From positions 1-46,765 of the forward strand of contig SVLN01000008.1 in NCBI GenBank assembly GCA_015067925.1: a stretch of DNA of 46,765 bases. The letters run 5' to 3'. This document shows, piece by piece, positions 15,462-24,065 of this stretch. The position numbers and the translations under genes were made by a program. This DNA comes from Oscillospiraceae bacterium. Its GTDB lineage: Bacteria > Bacillota > Clostridia > Oscillospirales > Oscillospiraceae. The stretch's first letter is position 1, and each line of letters begins with the position of its first letter. The notes beneath the pieces are model-generated. The model saw nothing but the letters and a program-made list of their open reading frames with translations. It made no database searches and had not been told where the DNA came from.

Positions 15462-16619
15462 TTACAGACAGGCGGTCAAATCTTCCGTACGGGTGATCTT
15501 TTCCCAGGGCAGGTCCAGGTCGCTGCGGCCGAAATGGCCGTAGGCCGCGGTCTGGCGGTAGATGGGACGGCGCAGATCCAGGTATTCGATGATGGCCGCC
15601 GGACGCAGATCGAAGCAGCGGTTGACGGCCTCGGAGAGCTTTTCGTCGCTGACCTTGCCGGTGCCGTAGGTTTCCACCAGAACGGAAACGGGGTGGGCCA
15701 CACCGATGGCGTAGGCCAGCTCGATCTGGCACTTGGCGCACAGACCGGCTGCAACCAGATTCTTTGCAATATGGCGCGCCATATACGCAGCAGAGCGGTC
15801 CACCTTGGTGGGGTCCTTGCCGGAGAAGGCGCCGCCGCCATGGCTGGCGTAGCCGCCGTAAGTATCCACAATGATTTTGCGGCCGGTCAGGCCACTGTCG
15901 CCCACGGGACCGCCAATGACAAAGCGGCCGGTGGGGTTGACATAAAACTTCGTCTCATCATCCAGCAAATTCTGGGGCAGAGTCGGCAGAATGATCTGCT
16001 CCTTCACCAGTTCACGCAGCTCTTCGATGGCGATCTCGGGGCTGTGCTGGGTGGAAACAACCACGGTGTCGATGCGCTCCACGCTGCCGTCCTCGGCATA
16101 CTGGACGGAAACCTGGCTCTTGCCGTCGGGGCGCAGCCAGGGCAGCTGCCCGGACTTTCTGCACTCGGTAAGCTTTCTGGAGAGCTGGTGGGCATACTCG
16201 ATGGGGGCGGGCATGTACTCCGGGGTCTCGTTGCAGGCGAAACCGAACATCATGCCCTGGTCGCCGGCACCGGTGGTGCTCTCATCGTCAAAAGAGGCGT
16301 TGACGCCCATGGCGATATCGGCAGACTGCTTGTCGATGGCAGTCAGAACCGAGCAGGAATTGCCGTCAAAGCCGGCAGTGGGATCGTTATAGCCGATGCC
16401 GCAGATGGTCTCACGCACGATGGCGGGAATGTCCACCTGGGCAGAAGTGGTAATTTCGCCCATCACCAGGGCCATGCCGGTGGTAACAATGCTTTCGCAG
16501 GCGACTCTCGCCATGGGATCCTGGGCCAGGATCGCATCCAGGACGCTGTCGGAGATCTGGTCGCAGACCTTATCGGGATGACCCTCGGTCACAGACTCCG
16601 AAGTAAAAATACGTTTCAT
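15462..16619 (-). CDS. metK: S-adenosylmethionine synthetase
   Basis: Makes SAM from methionine and ATP. The 385 residues from ATG 16619 carry the family hallmarks: [14 protein letters not shown] at the N-terminus, [10 protein letters not shown] at about 115-124, and the P-loop-like [19 protein letters not shown] at about 255-275. The open frame extends 42 codons upstream, but those lie inside the S-box riboswitch and are not protein. A purine-rich ribosome binding site (GGAAAGGAAG) precedes ATG 16619. Expression should fall when SAM is high. Confidence 0.97.
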   Translation of the reverse strand: MKRIFTSESVTEGHPDKVCDQISDSVLDAILAQDPMARVACESIVTTGMALVMGEITTSAQVDIPAIVRETICGIGYNDPTAGFDGNSCSVLTAIDKQSADIAMGVNASFDDESTTGAGDQGMMFGFACNETPEYMPAPIEYAHQLSRKLTECRKSGQLPWLRPDGKSQVSVQYAEDGSVERIDTVVVSTQHSPEIAIEELRELVKEQIILPTLPQNLLDDETKFYVNPTGRFVIGGPVGDSGLTGRKIIVDTYGGYASHGGGAFSGKDPTKVDRSAAYMARHIAKNLVAAGLCAKCQIELAYAIGVAHPVSVLVETYGTGKVSDEKLSEAVNRCFDLRPAAIIEYLDLRRPIYRQTAAYGHFGRSDLDLPWEKITRTEDLTACL

Positions 16620-16642
16620 CTCTTTCTCTTCCTTTCCAATGT

Positions 16643-16779
16643 AAAAAGCGCTCCGTAACAGACGGAGCGCTTGTAAGTTCGCTTCCTCATCTGCCGATTC
16701 TTCGCCGGATTTGGCACCTTGCAAATGCAGGTTGCCGGGTTTCACAGGGCCGGTCCCTCCACCACTCTTGATAAGGGTT
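16643..16779 (-). promoter_or_regulatory. SAM-I (S-box) riboswitch with terminator, upstream of metK
   Basis: On the minus strand the leader opens with CTTATCAAGAGTGGTGGAGG, continues with GACCGGCCCTGTGAAACCCGG and CAACCTGCATTTGCAAGGTG, then a P4-like helix and GATGAGG, all standard S-box blocks in the right order (16775 to about 16683). A terminator with stem AAGCGCTCCGT/ACGGAGCGCTT and a U tract (16672-16643) follows. SAM binding should favour this terminator and shut off metK. Confidence 0.96.
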
Positions 16780-16795
16780 TCAATTGTTCGGACAC

Positions 16796-16823
16796 ATTAT
16801 AGCAGAACTTGCCGATTTGTCAA
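16796..16823 (-). promoter_or_regulatory. Consensus promoter of the S-box/metK transcript
   Basis: TTGACA (16823-16818), 16-bp spacer, TATAAT (16801-16796): full consensus hexamers. Confidence 0.9.
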
Positions 16824-16827
16824 GGAA

Positions 16828-16852
16828 AAGTTCAATTTTTTCAATTAAACTT
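16828..16852 (-). terminator. AT-rich terminator at the end of ahcY
   Basis: AAGTTTAATT/AATTGAACTT stem (one G-U) overlapping the ahcY stop, followed by TTCCTT that runs into the metK -35 box. Confidence 0.5.
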
Positions 16853-18089
16853 CCCAACCGCACAGATATTTTTCCTGTGCCTCGGTGAGTTTGTCGATCT
16901 TCAGTCGCATGGCGTCCAGCTTCACGCGGGAAACGGCATCGTCGATGCTCTGGGGCACCTCGTAGACCGCCTTCTGAAGATTCTTTCCGTTCTTGAGCAG
17001 ATACTCCAGGCTCAGGCTCTGGATGGCAAAGCTCATATCCATGATCTCCGCCGGATGGCCGTTGCCGGAAGCCAGATTCACCAGACGCCCCTCGGCCAGC
17101 AGGTTCAGAGTGCGGCCGTCGGGCAGCTCATAGCCCATGATTTCATCTCTGCGCTTATACACGCGCACGGCCATCGCTTCCAGATCCTCGCCGTTGACCT
17201 CCACATTGAAGTGGCCGGCATTGGCCAAGAAAGCGTTGTCCTTCATTAGGGCAAAATGCTCCTTGGTAATGACGTCGCGGCAGCCTGTGGCGGTGATGAA
17301 CAGATCACCCTGGGGCGCAGCCTCCAGCATGGTCATCACGCGGCAGCCGTCCATGGTGGCCTCCAAGGCCTTGATGGGGTCGATCTCCGTGACGATCACA
17401 TTTGCGCCCATGCCCATGGCGCGCATGGCAATGCCGCGGCCGCAGTAGCCGTAGCCGCCGACCACGACGGTCTTGCCTGCCACCAGCAGGTTGGTGGTGT
17501 GCATCACTGCATCCCAGACGCTCTGGCCGGTGCCGTAGCGGTTGTCATAATAATGCTTGCACTTGGCGTCGTTGACGTTCATCATCGGGAACGGCAGCAC
17601 GCCTGCCTTCTCTCTGGCCTTGAGGCGGTGCACACCGGTGGTGGTCTCTTCGCAGCCGCCGATGAGGTTGTCCGCCAGATGGGCGCAGGGACCGCTGAGC
17701 AGCTCCAGAAGGTCGCCGCCGTCGTCAATGATCAGATCCGGATGGCAGGACAGCGCCGCAGTCAGATGCTCTGTATACTCCTCCGCCGTGGCGCCGTGCC
17801 ACGCATAGACTTCCACACCCATGCTGGCAAGGCCAGCCGCCACATCGTCCTGGGTGGACAGGGGGTTGCAGCCCGTGGCGTGCACTTCCGCACCACCGGC
17901 TGCCAGGCACAGAGCCAGGTAAGCCGTCTTGGCTTCCATGTGGATGGACATGGTGATCTTCTTACCCGCAAAGGGCTTCTCTTCCGCGAAGCGGTCGCGG
18001 ATGGCGCTCAGGGCAGGCATAAAATCCTGCACCCATTCGATTTTCATGCGGCCCGCGGGGGCCAGATCCATATTTCTTACGATGCTCAT
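16845..18089 (-). CDS. ahcY: Adenosylhomocysteinase
   Basis: Hydrolyses S-adenosylhomocysteine to adenosine and homocysteine, removing the methyltransferase product inhibitor. The 414 residues lack the insert of eukaryotic enzymes. The substrate-domain motif ATGCNPLSTQDDVAAGL (about 73-90) is present, and so is the NAD site VVVGGYGYCGRGIAMRAMGMGA (about 211-232). FITATGCRDVITKEHFALMKDNAFLANAGHF is spread over 255-285. The conserved tail ends EKYLCGWEV rather than the KPxxYRY ending of most classes. It sits directly upstream of the S-box-metK unit on the same strand, coupling SAM use and recycling. SD AGGAG lies 9 nt before ATG. Confidence 0.95.
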   Translation of the reverse strand: MSIVRNMDLAPAGRMKIEWVQDFMPALSAIRDRFAEEKPFAGKKITMSIHMEAKTAYLALCLAAGGAEVHATGCNPLSTQDDVAAGLASMGVEVYAWHGATAEEYTEHLTAALSCHPDLIIDDGGDLLELLSGPCAHLADNLIGGCEETTTGVHRLKAREKAGVLPFPMMNVNDAKCKHYYDNRYGTGQSVWDAVMHTTNLLVAGKTVVVGGYGYCGRGIAMRAMGMGANVIVTEIDPIKALEATMDGCRVMTMLEAAPQGDLFITATGCRDVITKEHFALMKDNAFLANAGHFNVEVNGEDLEAMAVRVYKRRDEIMGYELPDGRTLNLLAEGRLVNLASGNGHPAEIMDMSFAIQSLSLEYLLKNGKNLQKAVYEVPQSIDDAVSRVKLDAMRLKIDKLTEAQEKYLCGWEV

Positions 18090-18122
18090 AGTAAAAAACT
18101 CCTATAATTCGTCTTTTTTCTG

Positions 18123-18151
18123 ATTTTATCAGACCGGAATCAAAAAGACAA
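18123..18151 (-). promoter_or_regulatory. Promoter of ahcY
   Basis: TTGTCT (18151-18146), 17-bp spacer, TAAAAT (18128-18123) on the minus strand. Confidence 0.65.
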
Positions 18152-18172
18152 GTAATGAAAGTTCACAGATTG

Positions 18173-18203
18173 TTGATGGACAAGCGGACAAAAATGGTAT
18201 AAT
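18173..18203 (+). promoter_or_regulatory. Promoter of the rhomboid-like gene
   Basis: Consensus TATAAT at 18198-18203 with TGG before it (extended -10); a TTGATG at 18173-18178 is 19 bp upstream, longer than ideal. Confidence 0.6.
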
Positions 18204-18236
18204 ATAGTAGTCACTTCGCCAAAGGAGGCTGCGACC

Positions 18237-19091
18237 TTGAACAACCTGCGCCGTAACTTCGAACGGTTCTTTTATCGCCACCGAAACAAAGGTATCCCGA
18301 ATCTGATGCTTTGGATCGCCATCGGCAACGCCCTGGTGTATGTGCTGACCTTGATCGACCGCAGCGGCATGCTCTATACCTGGCTGCACTTCTCCCGCTC
18401 CGCGATCCTGCATGGTCAGGTCTGGCGGCTCATCTCTTACATCTTCCTGCCCAACGACAACAATCTGATCTTCTTCGCCATTATGCTGGTGTTTTATGTG
18501 CAGATCGGCCGGTTTATGGAATCGCATTGGGGCACCTTTAAATTCAACATGTTCTACCTCACCGGCATTCTCATTATGGACATCGCCGCCTTGGTTTTAA
18601 ACTGCAGCGCCTCGGTCAACTACCTGAACATTAGCCTGATCCTGAGTTTCGCCACCTTCATTCCGGAGAGCCGCGTGATGTTGTTCTTCATCATTCCCCT
18701 GAAGATGAAGTATCTGGCCTGGTTCTACTTTGCGGTCACCGCACTGCAGGTACTCACCAGTCCCTTCCCCTACAACCTGTTCCCGCTGTTTGCCCTGCTG
18801 AACTATTTCCTGTACTTCGGTCGGGATGTGCTGACAGTCCTCCCCTTCTCTGACCGTCTCACCGGTCGGGTGCGTAGGCAGACGCCGCCACCCAAGGCCC
18901 GTCCCAATCCCAACTGGGCCGACGGCTACAAGGCCAAGCAGGCACCCCAGCAGCCTTACCGGCACAAGTGCACCGTCTGCGGACGCACGGATGTGGACTC
19001 TCCCGGTCTGGAATTCCGCTACTGCAGTCGCTGCAACGGCTACTACTGCTACTGCATGGAGCACATCAACAATCACGAGCATATCCAGTAA
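18237..19091 (+). CDS. Rhomboid-like membrane protein with C-terminal Cys/His zinc-finger tail
   Basis: Function unknown. The start is TTG 18237 with AAAGGAGG (18221-18228) 8 nt upstream; no ATG fits as well. Residues about 20-205 hold five or six hydrophobic segments. HGQVWRLISYIFLP followed by FMESHWGTFKFNMFYLTG resembles the rhomboid core, but the catalytic GxSG serine and its partner histidine are absent, so it is probably a non-catalytic rhomboid relative. A basic Pro-rich linker leads to a C-terminal domain (about 243-284) with CTVCGRTDVDSPGLEFRYCSRCNGYYCYC and MEHINNHEH, most likely one or two zinc sites in the cytosol. It stands alone between ahcY and ybaK with its own promoter and terminator. 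Confidence 0.75.
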   Translation: MNNLRRNFERFFYRHRNKGIPNLMLWIAIGNALVYVLTLIDRSGMLYTWLHFSRSAILHGQVWRLISYIFLPNDNNLIFFAIMLVFYVQIGRFMESHWGTFKFNMFYLTGILIMDIAALVLNCSASVNYLNISLILSFATFIPESRVMLFFIIPLKMKYLAWFYFAVTALQVLTSPFPYNLFPLFALLNYFLYFGRDVLTVLPFSDRLTGRVRRQTPPPKARPNPNWADGYKAKQAPQQPYRHKCTVCGRTDVDSPGLEFRYCSRCNGYYCYCMEHINNHEHIQ

Positions 19092-19093
19092 AC

Positions 19094-19127
19094 AAAATCC
19101 GCCATCTTCCGATGGCGGATTTTTTAT
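19094..19127. terminator. Bidirectional terminator between the rhomboid-like gene and ybaK
   Basis: AAAATCCGCCATC/GATGGCGGATTTT stem with TTCC loop; T tract on the plus strand and A tract (T on minus) on the other side. The ybaK stop lies in the T tract. Confidence 0.85.
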
Positions 19128-19600
19128 TTTGTAAGGTCTGCGGGAGTAATTTTCATCATCTTCTGCAGATCCTCCGGCTTCATCTGCACCTGATGGCCCA
19201 CTCTACCGCCGGAAAAGAAAATCGTCTCAAACAACAGGGCACTCTCATCGAGAAAGGTCGGAAAGGGCTTCTTCATACCGATGGGTGAACAGCCGCCGTG
19301 GATGTAGCCGGTCAGGGGCAGCAGCTCCCGCTGAAGGATCATCTGCACAGACTTCTCCCCTGCGGCCTTGGCTGCTTTCTTCAAATCCAATTCGCTGCCC
19401 GCCGGCACCATGAACACAAAGTGTCCGCCGGAGGCACCCACCGTCACCAGAGTCTTGAACACCTGTTCCGGCACCTGACCAAGACTGCGCGCCACCTGTA
19501 CGGCGTCCGTCAGATCCGGATCATAGGCATGGCTCACATAGGCCAGCTTTTTGCTGTCCAGCAGCCGCATGACGTTTGTTTTTTCCTCTTTCTTTCCCAT
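19124..19600 (-). CDS. ybaK: Cys-tRNA(Pro)/Cys-tRNA(Cys) deacylase
   Basis: A trans-editing enzyme that hydrolyses Cys-tRNA(Pro) made in error by ProRS. The 158 residues match the YbaK/EbsC family: TNVMRLLDSKKLAYVSHAYD at the start, the conserved lysine in VFKTLVTVG, and the active-site loop TGYIHGGCSPIGMKKPFPTFLD. The end (FFSGGRVGHQVQMKPEDL) is also typical. ATG 19600 begins one base after the stop of the activase-related gene, so it is the third gene of that operon, an odd partner for an acyl-CoA dehydratase activase. Confidence 0.94.
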   Translation of the reverse strand: MGKKEEKTNVMRLLDSKKLAYVSHAYDPDLTDAVQVARSLGQVPEQVFKTLVTVGASGGHFVFMVPAGSELDLKKAAKAAGEKSVQMILQRELLPLTGYIHGGCSPIGMKKPFPTFLDESALLFETIFFSGGRVGHQVQMKPEDLQKMMKITPADLTK

Positions 19601-19601
19601 G

Positions 19602-20867
19602 TTATACTCCCACTGGTTCTCCCTGCTTCTGATTGCGCCGTGCGTTGGAGAGCATCAGTTTGATGCGGTTCTCCTGGTTCACGTTGGATGCGCTGGCATC
19701 GTAATCGATGGCCAGAATGTTGAGTTCCGGATTGACATCCTTCAGAGGTTTCATCATACCCTTGCCGACGATGTGATTGGGCAGGCACCCAAAAGGTTGG
19801 GTGCAGACGATATTTTTCACACCCGCATCCGCCAGTTCCAGGATCTCTGCCGGAAGCAGCCAGCCCTCGCCCATCTTACAGCCCATACCGATATGCTCGG
19901 AAATTCGCTGCACCGTATGTTCGAAGGACGCAGGCGAATTGAATACACCGTGTCGCTCTGTCAATTCAATGAGCTTCCGCTTCATTCTGCAGACGAAGCG
20001 GTAAACCAGCCGCACCGCAGGATATATCTTCTTCCCACGGCGATAAAGCTGATAGTCCAGAACCATATTATATATGCAATACAAGATAAAGTCCAGCAGT
20101 CCCGGAATCGTAACTTCCGCGCCCTGTTCCACCAGCGTCTGTTCCAGATTGTTGTTTCCCAAGGGCGAGAATTTCACATAGATCTCCCCTACAATGCCAA
20201 CCTGCACCTTCTCCTCCCGGCGCATGGGCAGAGACGCGAAAGCATCGAGCATCTCCCAGCAATGGCGCTTGGCCTTGCGGAAGGAAATGCCGTCGGCCTT
20301 CATGGAATCGGCCAGATCTTTGGCAAATCGCTCTGCAAGCGCCTCGGTCTCACCGCGATGGATCTCATATGGCTTGCACTGATTCACCAGGCTTAGAAGC
20401 TGATCGCCATAGATCACAGCATACACCAGCTTGTGCCAGGTTTTGACACCAAGGCGGAACCCGGGATGTATCTCCAGGCCGGTGAAGCTCAGCGCAATCA
20501 CCGGCACGTAGCCGAACCCTGCCTTTTCCAGCGCTTTGCGCAGCAAAGACACATAATTGCTGGCCCGACAGCCGCCGCCCGTCTGAAACAGGATCAGCGC
20601 CACCTGATGCGGATCATACTTGCCGCTGAGTAGCGCATCGAGGAACTGGCCGATGACCAGAATGGCGGGATAGCAGGTGTCGTTGTGGACATATTTCAGG
20701 CCCGTCTGCCGAACCGTCTCTCCCTGGCCGGTCAGAAGATCGCAGCTGTAGCCCTCGTTGCGCAGCACCTGCATGACAAGCTGAAAGTGCAGCGGCAGCA
20801 TATTGGGAATCAGGATGGTATGGGTCTTTTTCATTTCTTCCGTAAAAAGAACAACTTCATTTGCCAT
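19602..20867 (-). CDS. Acyl-CoA dehydratase activase-related protein (HgdB/D-like C-terminal half)
   Basis: A 421-residue protein resembling the C-terminal part of the large (about 1,400 aa) CoA-substrate-specific activase-related proteins of Clostridia, which belongs to the 2-hydroxyacyl-CoA dehydratase superfamily. It shows YVHNDTCYPAILVIGQFLDAL with a conserved cysteine, LFQTGGGCRASNYVSLLRKAL, GIVGEIYVKFSPLGNNNLE, and VCTQPFGCLPNHIVGKGMMK near the end. Several of these cysteines could bind an Fe-S cluster. ATG 20867 is chosen because GGAGG precedes it; the frame is open to 20894. It overlaps the activase gene by 11 nt in another frame. No true dehydratase subunits are encoded nearby, so the target is unknown. 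Confidence 0.85.
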   Translation of the reverse strand: MANEVVLFTEEMKKTHTILIPNMLPLHFQLVMQVLRNEGYSCDLLTGQGETVRQTGLKYVHNDTCYPAILVIGQFLDALLSGKYDPHQVALILFQTGGGCRASNYVSLLRKALEKAGFGYVPVIALSFTGLEIHPGFRLGVKTWHKLVYAVIYGDQLLSLVNQCKPYEIHRGETEALAERFAKDLADSMKADGISFRKAKRHCWEMLDAFASLPMRREEKVQVGIVGEIYVKFSPLGNNNLEQTLVEQGAEVTIPGLLDFILYCIYNMVLDYQLYRRGKKIYPAVRLVYRFVCRMKRKLIELTERHGVFNSPASFEHTVQRISEHIGMGCKMGEGWLLPAEILELADAGVKNIVCTQPFGCLPNHIVGKGMMKPLKDVNPELNILAIDYDASASNVNQENRIKLMLSNARRNQKQGEPVGV

Positions 20868-23817
20868 GCCGTTCCTCCTTTTCTTCCAGCGCACCCAGCA
20901 GGCTCCTCAGACGAATTTTCACAGCGCCCAGGTTTGTGATCTCATCAATTTTGAGTTGGGTATAGAGCTTACCGCCGTCCTCCAGGATCCGGCGCACCTC
21001 GTCGGTGGTAATGGCGTCCACGCCACAGCCGAAGGATACCAGCTGCACCAGCTGTGTGTCATCGTGCTCCAGGGCATACTGCGCAGCGCGATACAATCTG
21101 GCATGGTAGGTCCATTGATTCAGAACGCGGATCGGCTCAGGCATTTTCGCCAGTTGGCAGATGCTGTCCTCAGAAACCACCGTAAATCCCAGGCTTACTG
21201 CCAGCTTATCAATGCCGTGGCAGATTTCGCTGTCAATATGATAGGGCCTGCCGGAGAGCACCATAATGCGCTTGCCGCTTTCTCTCGCCCAGGCAACGGC
21301 ACGTTCTCCTTCCGCGCGGACAGCAGAGCAGTAATCCTCGTAGGCAGCAAAGCCACACGCTACTGCAGCCGCCACCTCTTTTTTTGAAAAACCGCCAAAT
21401 TGCTCATTCAGATACTGTGTCAGTTCTTTTACCAGTTCTTTGGGCTTGTTGATATTCAGATAGGGGTGCAGGAACCTTGTATTCTGCAGCTGCTCCATGT
21501 TGCCCTTGAGCAGTTCCGAATAATAGGCCACCACCGGACAGTTATAATGGTTGTCTGTCCCCGCCTCATCCACGTTATATGTCAGGCAGGGATAGAATAC
21601 GGCATCCACATTCTGCTCCAAAAGCCAGGCAATGTGGCCGTGCATGATCTTGGCAGGATAGCAGGCCGTGTCCGAGGGAATAGAGAATTGCCCTTTTTCG
21701 TAGAGTCTGCGGGTCGAGATGGGCGAAATCACAACGCCAAACCCCAGATTGGTGAAAATTCCATGCCAAAGGGGCAGCAGTTCATACATTCCCAACGCCA
21801 AGGGAAAACCGATGGTCCCCCGCGCTCCTTGCACCTGCGGAAGTGCAGAGAGATAGTTGCGTTTGAATTCATACAGATTTGGAAGCGTCCCGGCCTTCTC
21901 TCCTGTACCCGCACCCTTTTCGCACTGATTGCCGGAAACAAAGCGCTCGCCGTCGGCAAAGCTGTTGATGGTCAGCCGGCAGTTGTTTTGGCAGCCCTTA
22001 CAGGTGGCACTTTTCGCCGTGTGGATAAAGCTTTGCAGCCTCTGCGGCGTCAGCAGCGTCGTCTTTTCTGTTTTCATGCTGTAAAGGGCCGCGCCGTAGG
22101 CGCCCATCAGACCCGCAATATTGGGCCGGATCACCGGCGCCCCAAGCTCCATTTCAAAGGCACGCAGCACACAATCGTTCCAAAATGTGCCTCCCTGAAC
22201 CACAATGTGTTCGCCCAGATCCCTGGCCGAGGCTGCGCGGATAACTTTATACAGGGCGTTTTTGACCACGCTGATGGCCAGGCCCGCCGAAATATCCGCT
22301 ACCGTGGCGCCCTCCTTCTGGGACTGCTTCACGGAGGAATTCATGAACACCGTGCATCGGCTGCCCAAATTGACCGGTGAATCCGCAAGTACACCCAGAC
22401 GGGCAAACTCTTCCAGCCCGTAGCCGAGGCTTCTCTCAAAGGTCTCCAGGAAGGAGCCGCAGCCGGAGGAACAGGCTTCGTTGAGCATAATGGAATCAAT
22501 GGCACCGCCGCGAATCTGAAAACATTTGATATCCTGTCCGCCGATGTCCAGAATAAAATCCACATCCGGGCGGAAGTGCTTTGCCGCTGTATAATGGGCG
22601 ATGGTCTCCACCAGACCGTGGTCCACCCGGAACGCATGGCGAATCAGCTCCTCGCCGTAGCCGGTAACCGCACTGCCGCAAATCCGGATGCGCCCTTCAC
22701 ACAGCGCATAGATCTGCTGCAGCTGTTCCCTTACGATCTGCACGGGATTGCCTCGATTGGAGGCATAGTATGTATAAAGAAGGCTTTTGTCCTCTGCAAT
22801 CAGGGCCAGCTTTGTGGTGGTACTGCCGCAGTCGATGCCCAGAAATGCATTGCCGCAGTATGACGCAATGGGTGTGGACGGCACCGCCGCAGCAGCATGC
22901 CGGGTTTGAAAGGCCTCATATTCTTCCTCATTTTCAAACAGGCGCGGCAGCCGCGTGTTGGGATTTGCAGAACTGACCGCTCCCTTGATACGCTGCACCA
23001 CATCCGTCAAGCAGAACGTTTCATCACTGTTTTCTGCGTACAACGACGCACCGATGGCCACTGCAAGCCGGCCGTATTCCGGAAAGCGGATCTGCTCATC
23101 CGAAAGGTTCAATGTCCTTTTAAACTGCCGCTGCAAACCTTTGCAGAAGTACAGCGGACCACCTAAGAACATCACAGTTCCTTCGATGCGCCGTCCTTGG
23201 GCAAGGCCTGCAATGGTCTGATTGACCACTGCCTGATAGATACTGGCAGCAATGTCCTCTTTTCGTGCACCCTGATTCAGAAGGGGCTGAATATCAGACT
23301 TTGCAAACACGCCACAGCGCGAAGCAATGGGATACAGCCGTTCGCTCTTCAGGCTCAGGGCGTCAAGTTCATCCACAGTGACATCCAGAAGTGTCGCCAT
23401 CTGATCGATAAACGCGCCCGTTCCGCCGGCACAGCTGCCGTTCATTCTCTCATCCAGACCGCCATCGAAGAAAATGATTTTGGCATCCTCTCCGCCCAGC
23501 TCGATCACACAGGATGTGTCAGCTTCAAAGCGCCTGACCATCTCGCCGGTGGCAAAGACCTCCTGCACAAAGGGCAGATTTGCCGCTTCCGCCAACCCTA
23601 AGCCGGCAGAACCGGAAATGGCCAGATAAACAGGCTCGCTCCCCGTGATCTGCGCCGCCTGGCAGAGCAGTTCCACTGTTTTTTCCCGCACCTGCGAGAA
23701 GTGGCGTTCGTATTTTTCCAGCAGGACCTGCGTACCTCGGCGCAGAACAATCTTCGCGGTAGTGGAACCGATGTCCAATCCCAACGAAAGGTTTTCAGCA
23801 TTTTGCGATCTTGCCAT
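20857..23817 (-). CDS. Double-domain acyl-CoA dehydratase activase (two BadF ATPase modules plus DUF2229)
   Basis: A 986-residue protein with two tandem actin-fold ATPase modules of the BadF/BadG/HgdC type. Module 1 (about 11-260) has GLDIGSTTAKIVL, NGSCAGGTGAFIDQ (Cys129) and ASRCGVF (Cys168), the two cysteines that in HgdC dimers bridge a [4Fe-4S] cluster. Module 2 (about 322-580) repeats this as GIDCGSTTTKLAL, EACSSGCGSFLE and GSRCTVFMNSS. A KGCQNNCRLTINSF Cys pair and a DUF2229-like region (about 650-900, starting TIGFPLALGMYELLP) follow. The relatives use ATP to push an electron into a dehydratase-like partner. ATG 23817 is preferred over GTG 23826. Its promoter is embedded in a hairpin. 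The next gene supplies what is usually the fused C-terminal part. Confidence 0.9.
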   Translation of the reverse strand: MARSQNAENLSLGLDIGSTTAKIVLRRGTQVLLEKYERHFSQVREKTVELLCQAAQITGSEPVYLAISGSAGLGLAEAANLPFVQEVFATGEMVRRFEADTSCVIELGGEDAKIIFFDGGLDERMNGSCAGGTGAFIDQMATLLDVTVDELDALSLKSERLYPIASRCGVFAKSDIQPLLNQGARKEDIAASIYQAVVNQTIAGLAQGRRIEGTVMFLGGPLYFCKGLQRQFKRTLNLSDEQIRFPEYGRLAVAIGASLYAENSDETFCLTDVVQRIKGAVSSANPNTRLPRLFENEEEYEAFQTRHAAAAVPSTPIASYCGNAFLGIDCGSTTTKLALIAEDKSLLYTYYASNRGNPVQIVREQLQQIYALCEGRIRICGSAVTGYGEELIRHAFRVDHGLVETIAHYTAAKHFRPDVDFILDIGGQDIKCFQIRGGAIDSIMLNEACSSGCGSFLETFERSLGYGLEEFARLGVLADSPVNLGSRCTVFMNSSVKQSQKEGATVADISAGLAISVVKNALYKVIRAASARDLGEHIVVQGGTFWNDCVLRAFEMELGAPVIRPNIAGLMGAYGAALYSMKTEKTTLLTPQRLQSFIHTAKSATCKGCQNNCRLTINSFADGERFVSGNQCEKGAGTGEKAGTLPNLYEFKRNYLSALPQVQGARGTIGFPLALGMYELLPLWHGIFTNLGFGVVISPISTRRLYEKGQFSIPSDTACYPAKIMHGHIAWLLEQNVDAVFYPCLTYNVDEAGTDNHYNCPVVAYYSELLKGNMEQLQNTRFLHPYLNINKPKELVKELTQYLNEQFGGFSKKEVAAAVACGFAAYEDYCSAVRAEGERAVAWARESGKRIMVLSGRPYHIDSEICHGIDKLAVSLGFTVVSEDSICQLAKMPEPIRVLNQWTYHARLYRAAQYALEHDDTQLVQLVSFGCGVDAITTDEVRRILEDGGKLYTQLKIDEITNLGAVKIRLRSLLGALEEKEERHGK

Positions 23818-23873
23818 AAAAAACACCTGCCCACAATAAATAGCATAAAAGCTATTTTAAATCCGGGCAGGTG
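23818..23873 (-). terminator. Terminator-like hairpin directly before the activase start codon
   Basis: Minus strand: CACCTGCCC (23873-23865) pairs perfectly with GGGCAGGTG (23832-23824), with an inner AAATAGC/GCTATTT stem; six U follow at 23823-23818 and the ATG begins at the next base. It is the only terminator candidate after the uridine-kinase-like gene. Confidence 0.75.
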
Positions 23874-23882
23874 GCCTGTCAA
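23854..23882 (-). promoter_or_regulatory. Promoter of the activase operon, inside the hairpin
   Basis: TTGACA (23882-23877), 17-bp spacer, TAAAAT (23859-23854). The spacer contains the 5' arm of the hairpin at 23824-23873; the predicted start near 23847 leaves that arm out of the mRNA. Confidence 0.75.
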
Positions 23883-24065
23883 CGAAAGATTCCGCTAAAT
23901 TTATAGCAATAATACCGTTAAAATCATCAATTTTGCTTAATCTATGAACTTTTTATGAACTTCATCTTACCACAGTAATGCAGTAAATTTTCACAATTTG
24001 TAATCTCATCTGATGGACTTCAGAATATCGGCACCGCTTCCACGGCTGCAGGACTGCTTTGAGTC

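Noticed and set aside
14322-16658. 778-codon open frame opposite the sugar dehydrogenase and metK
   Set aside because: Codon-mirroring shadow of two well-supported genes; no family motif and it crosses the intergenic boundary and the S-box region.
16620-16745. 42-residue N-terminal extension of MetK
   Set aside because: These codons lie inside the S-box aptamer and terminator; the canonical start with ribosome binding site is at 16619.
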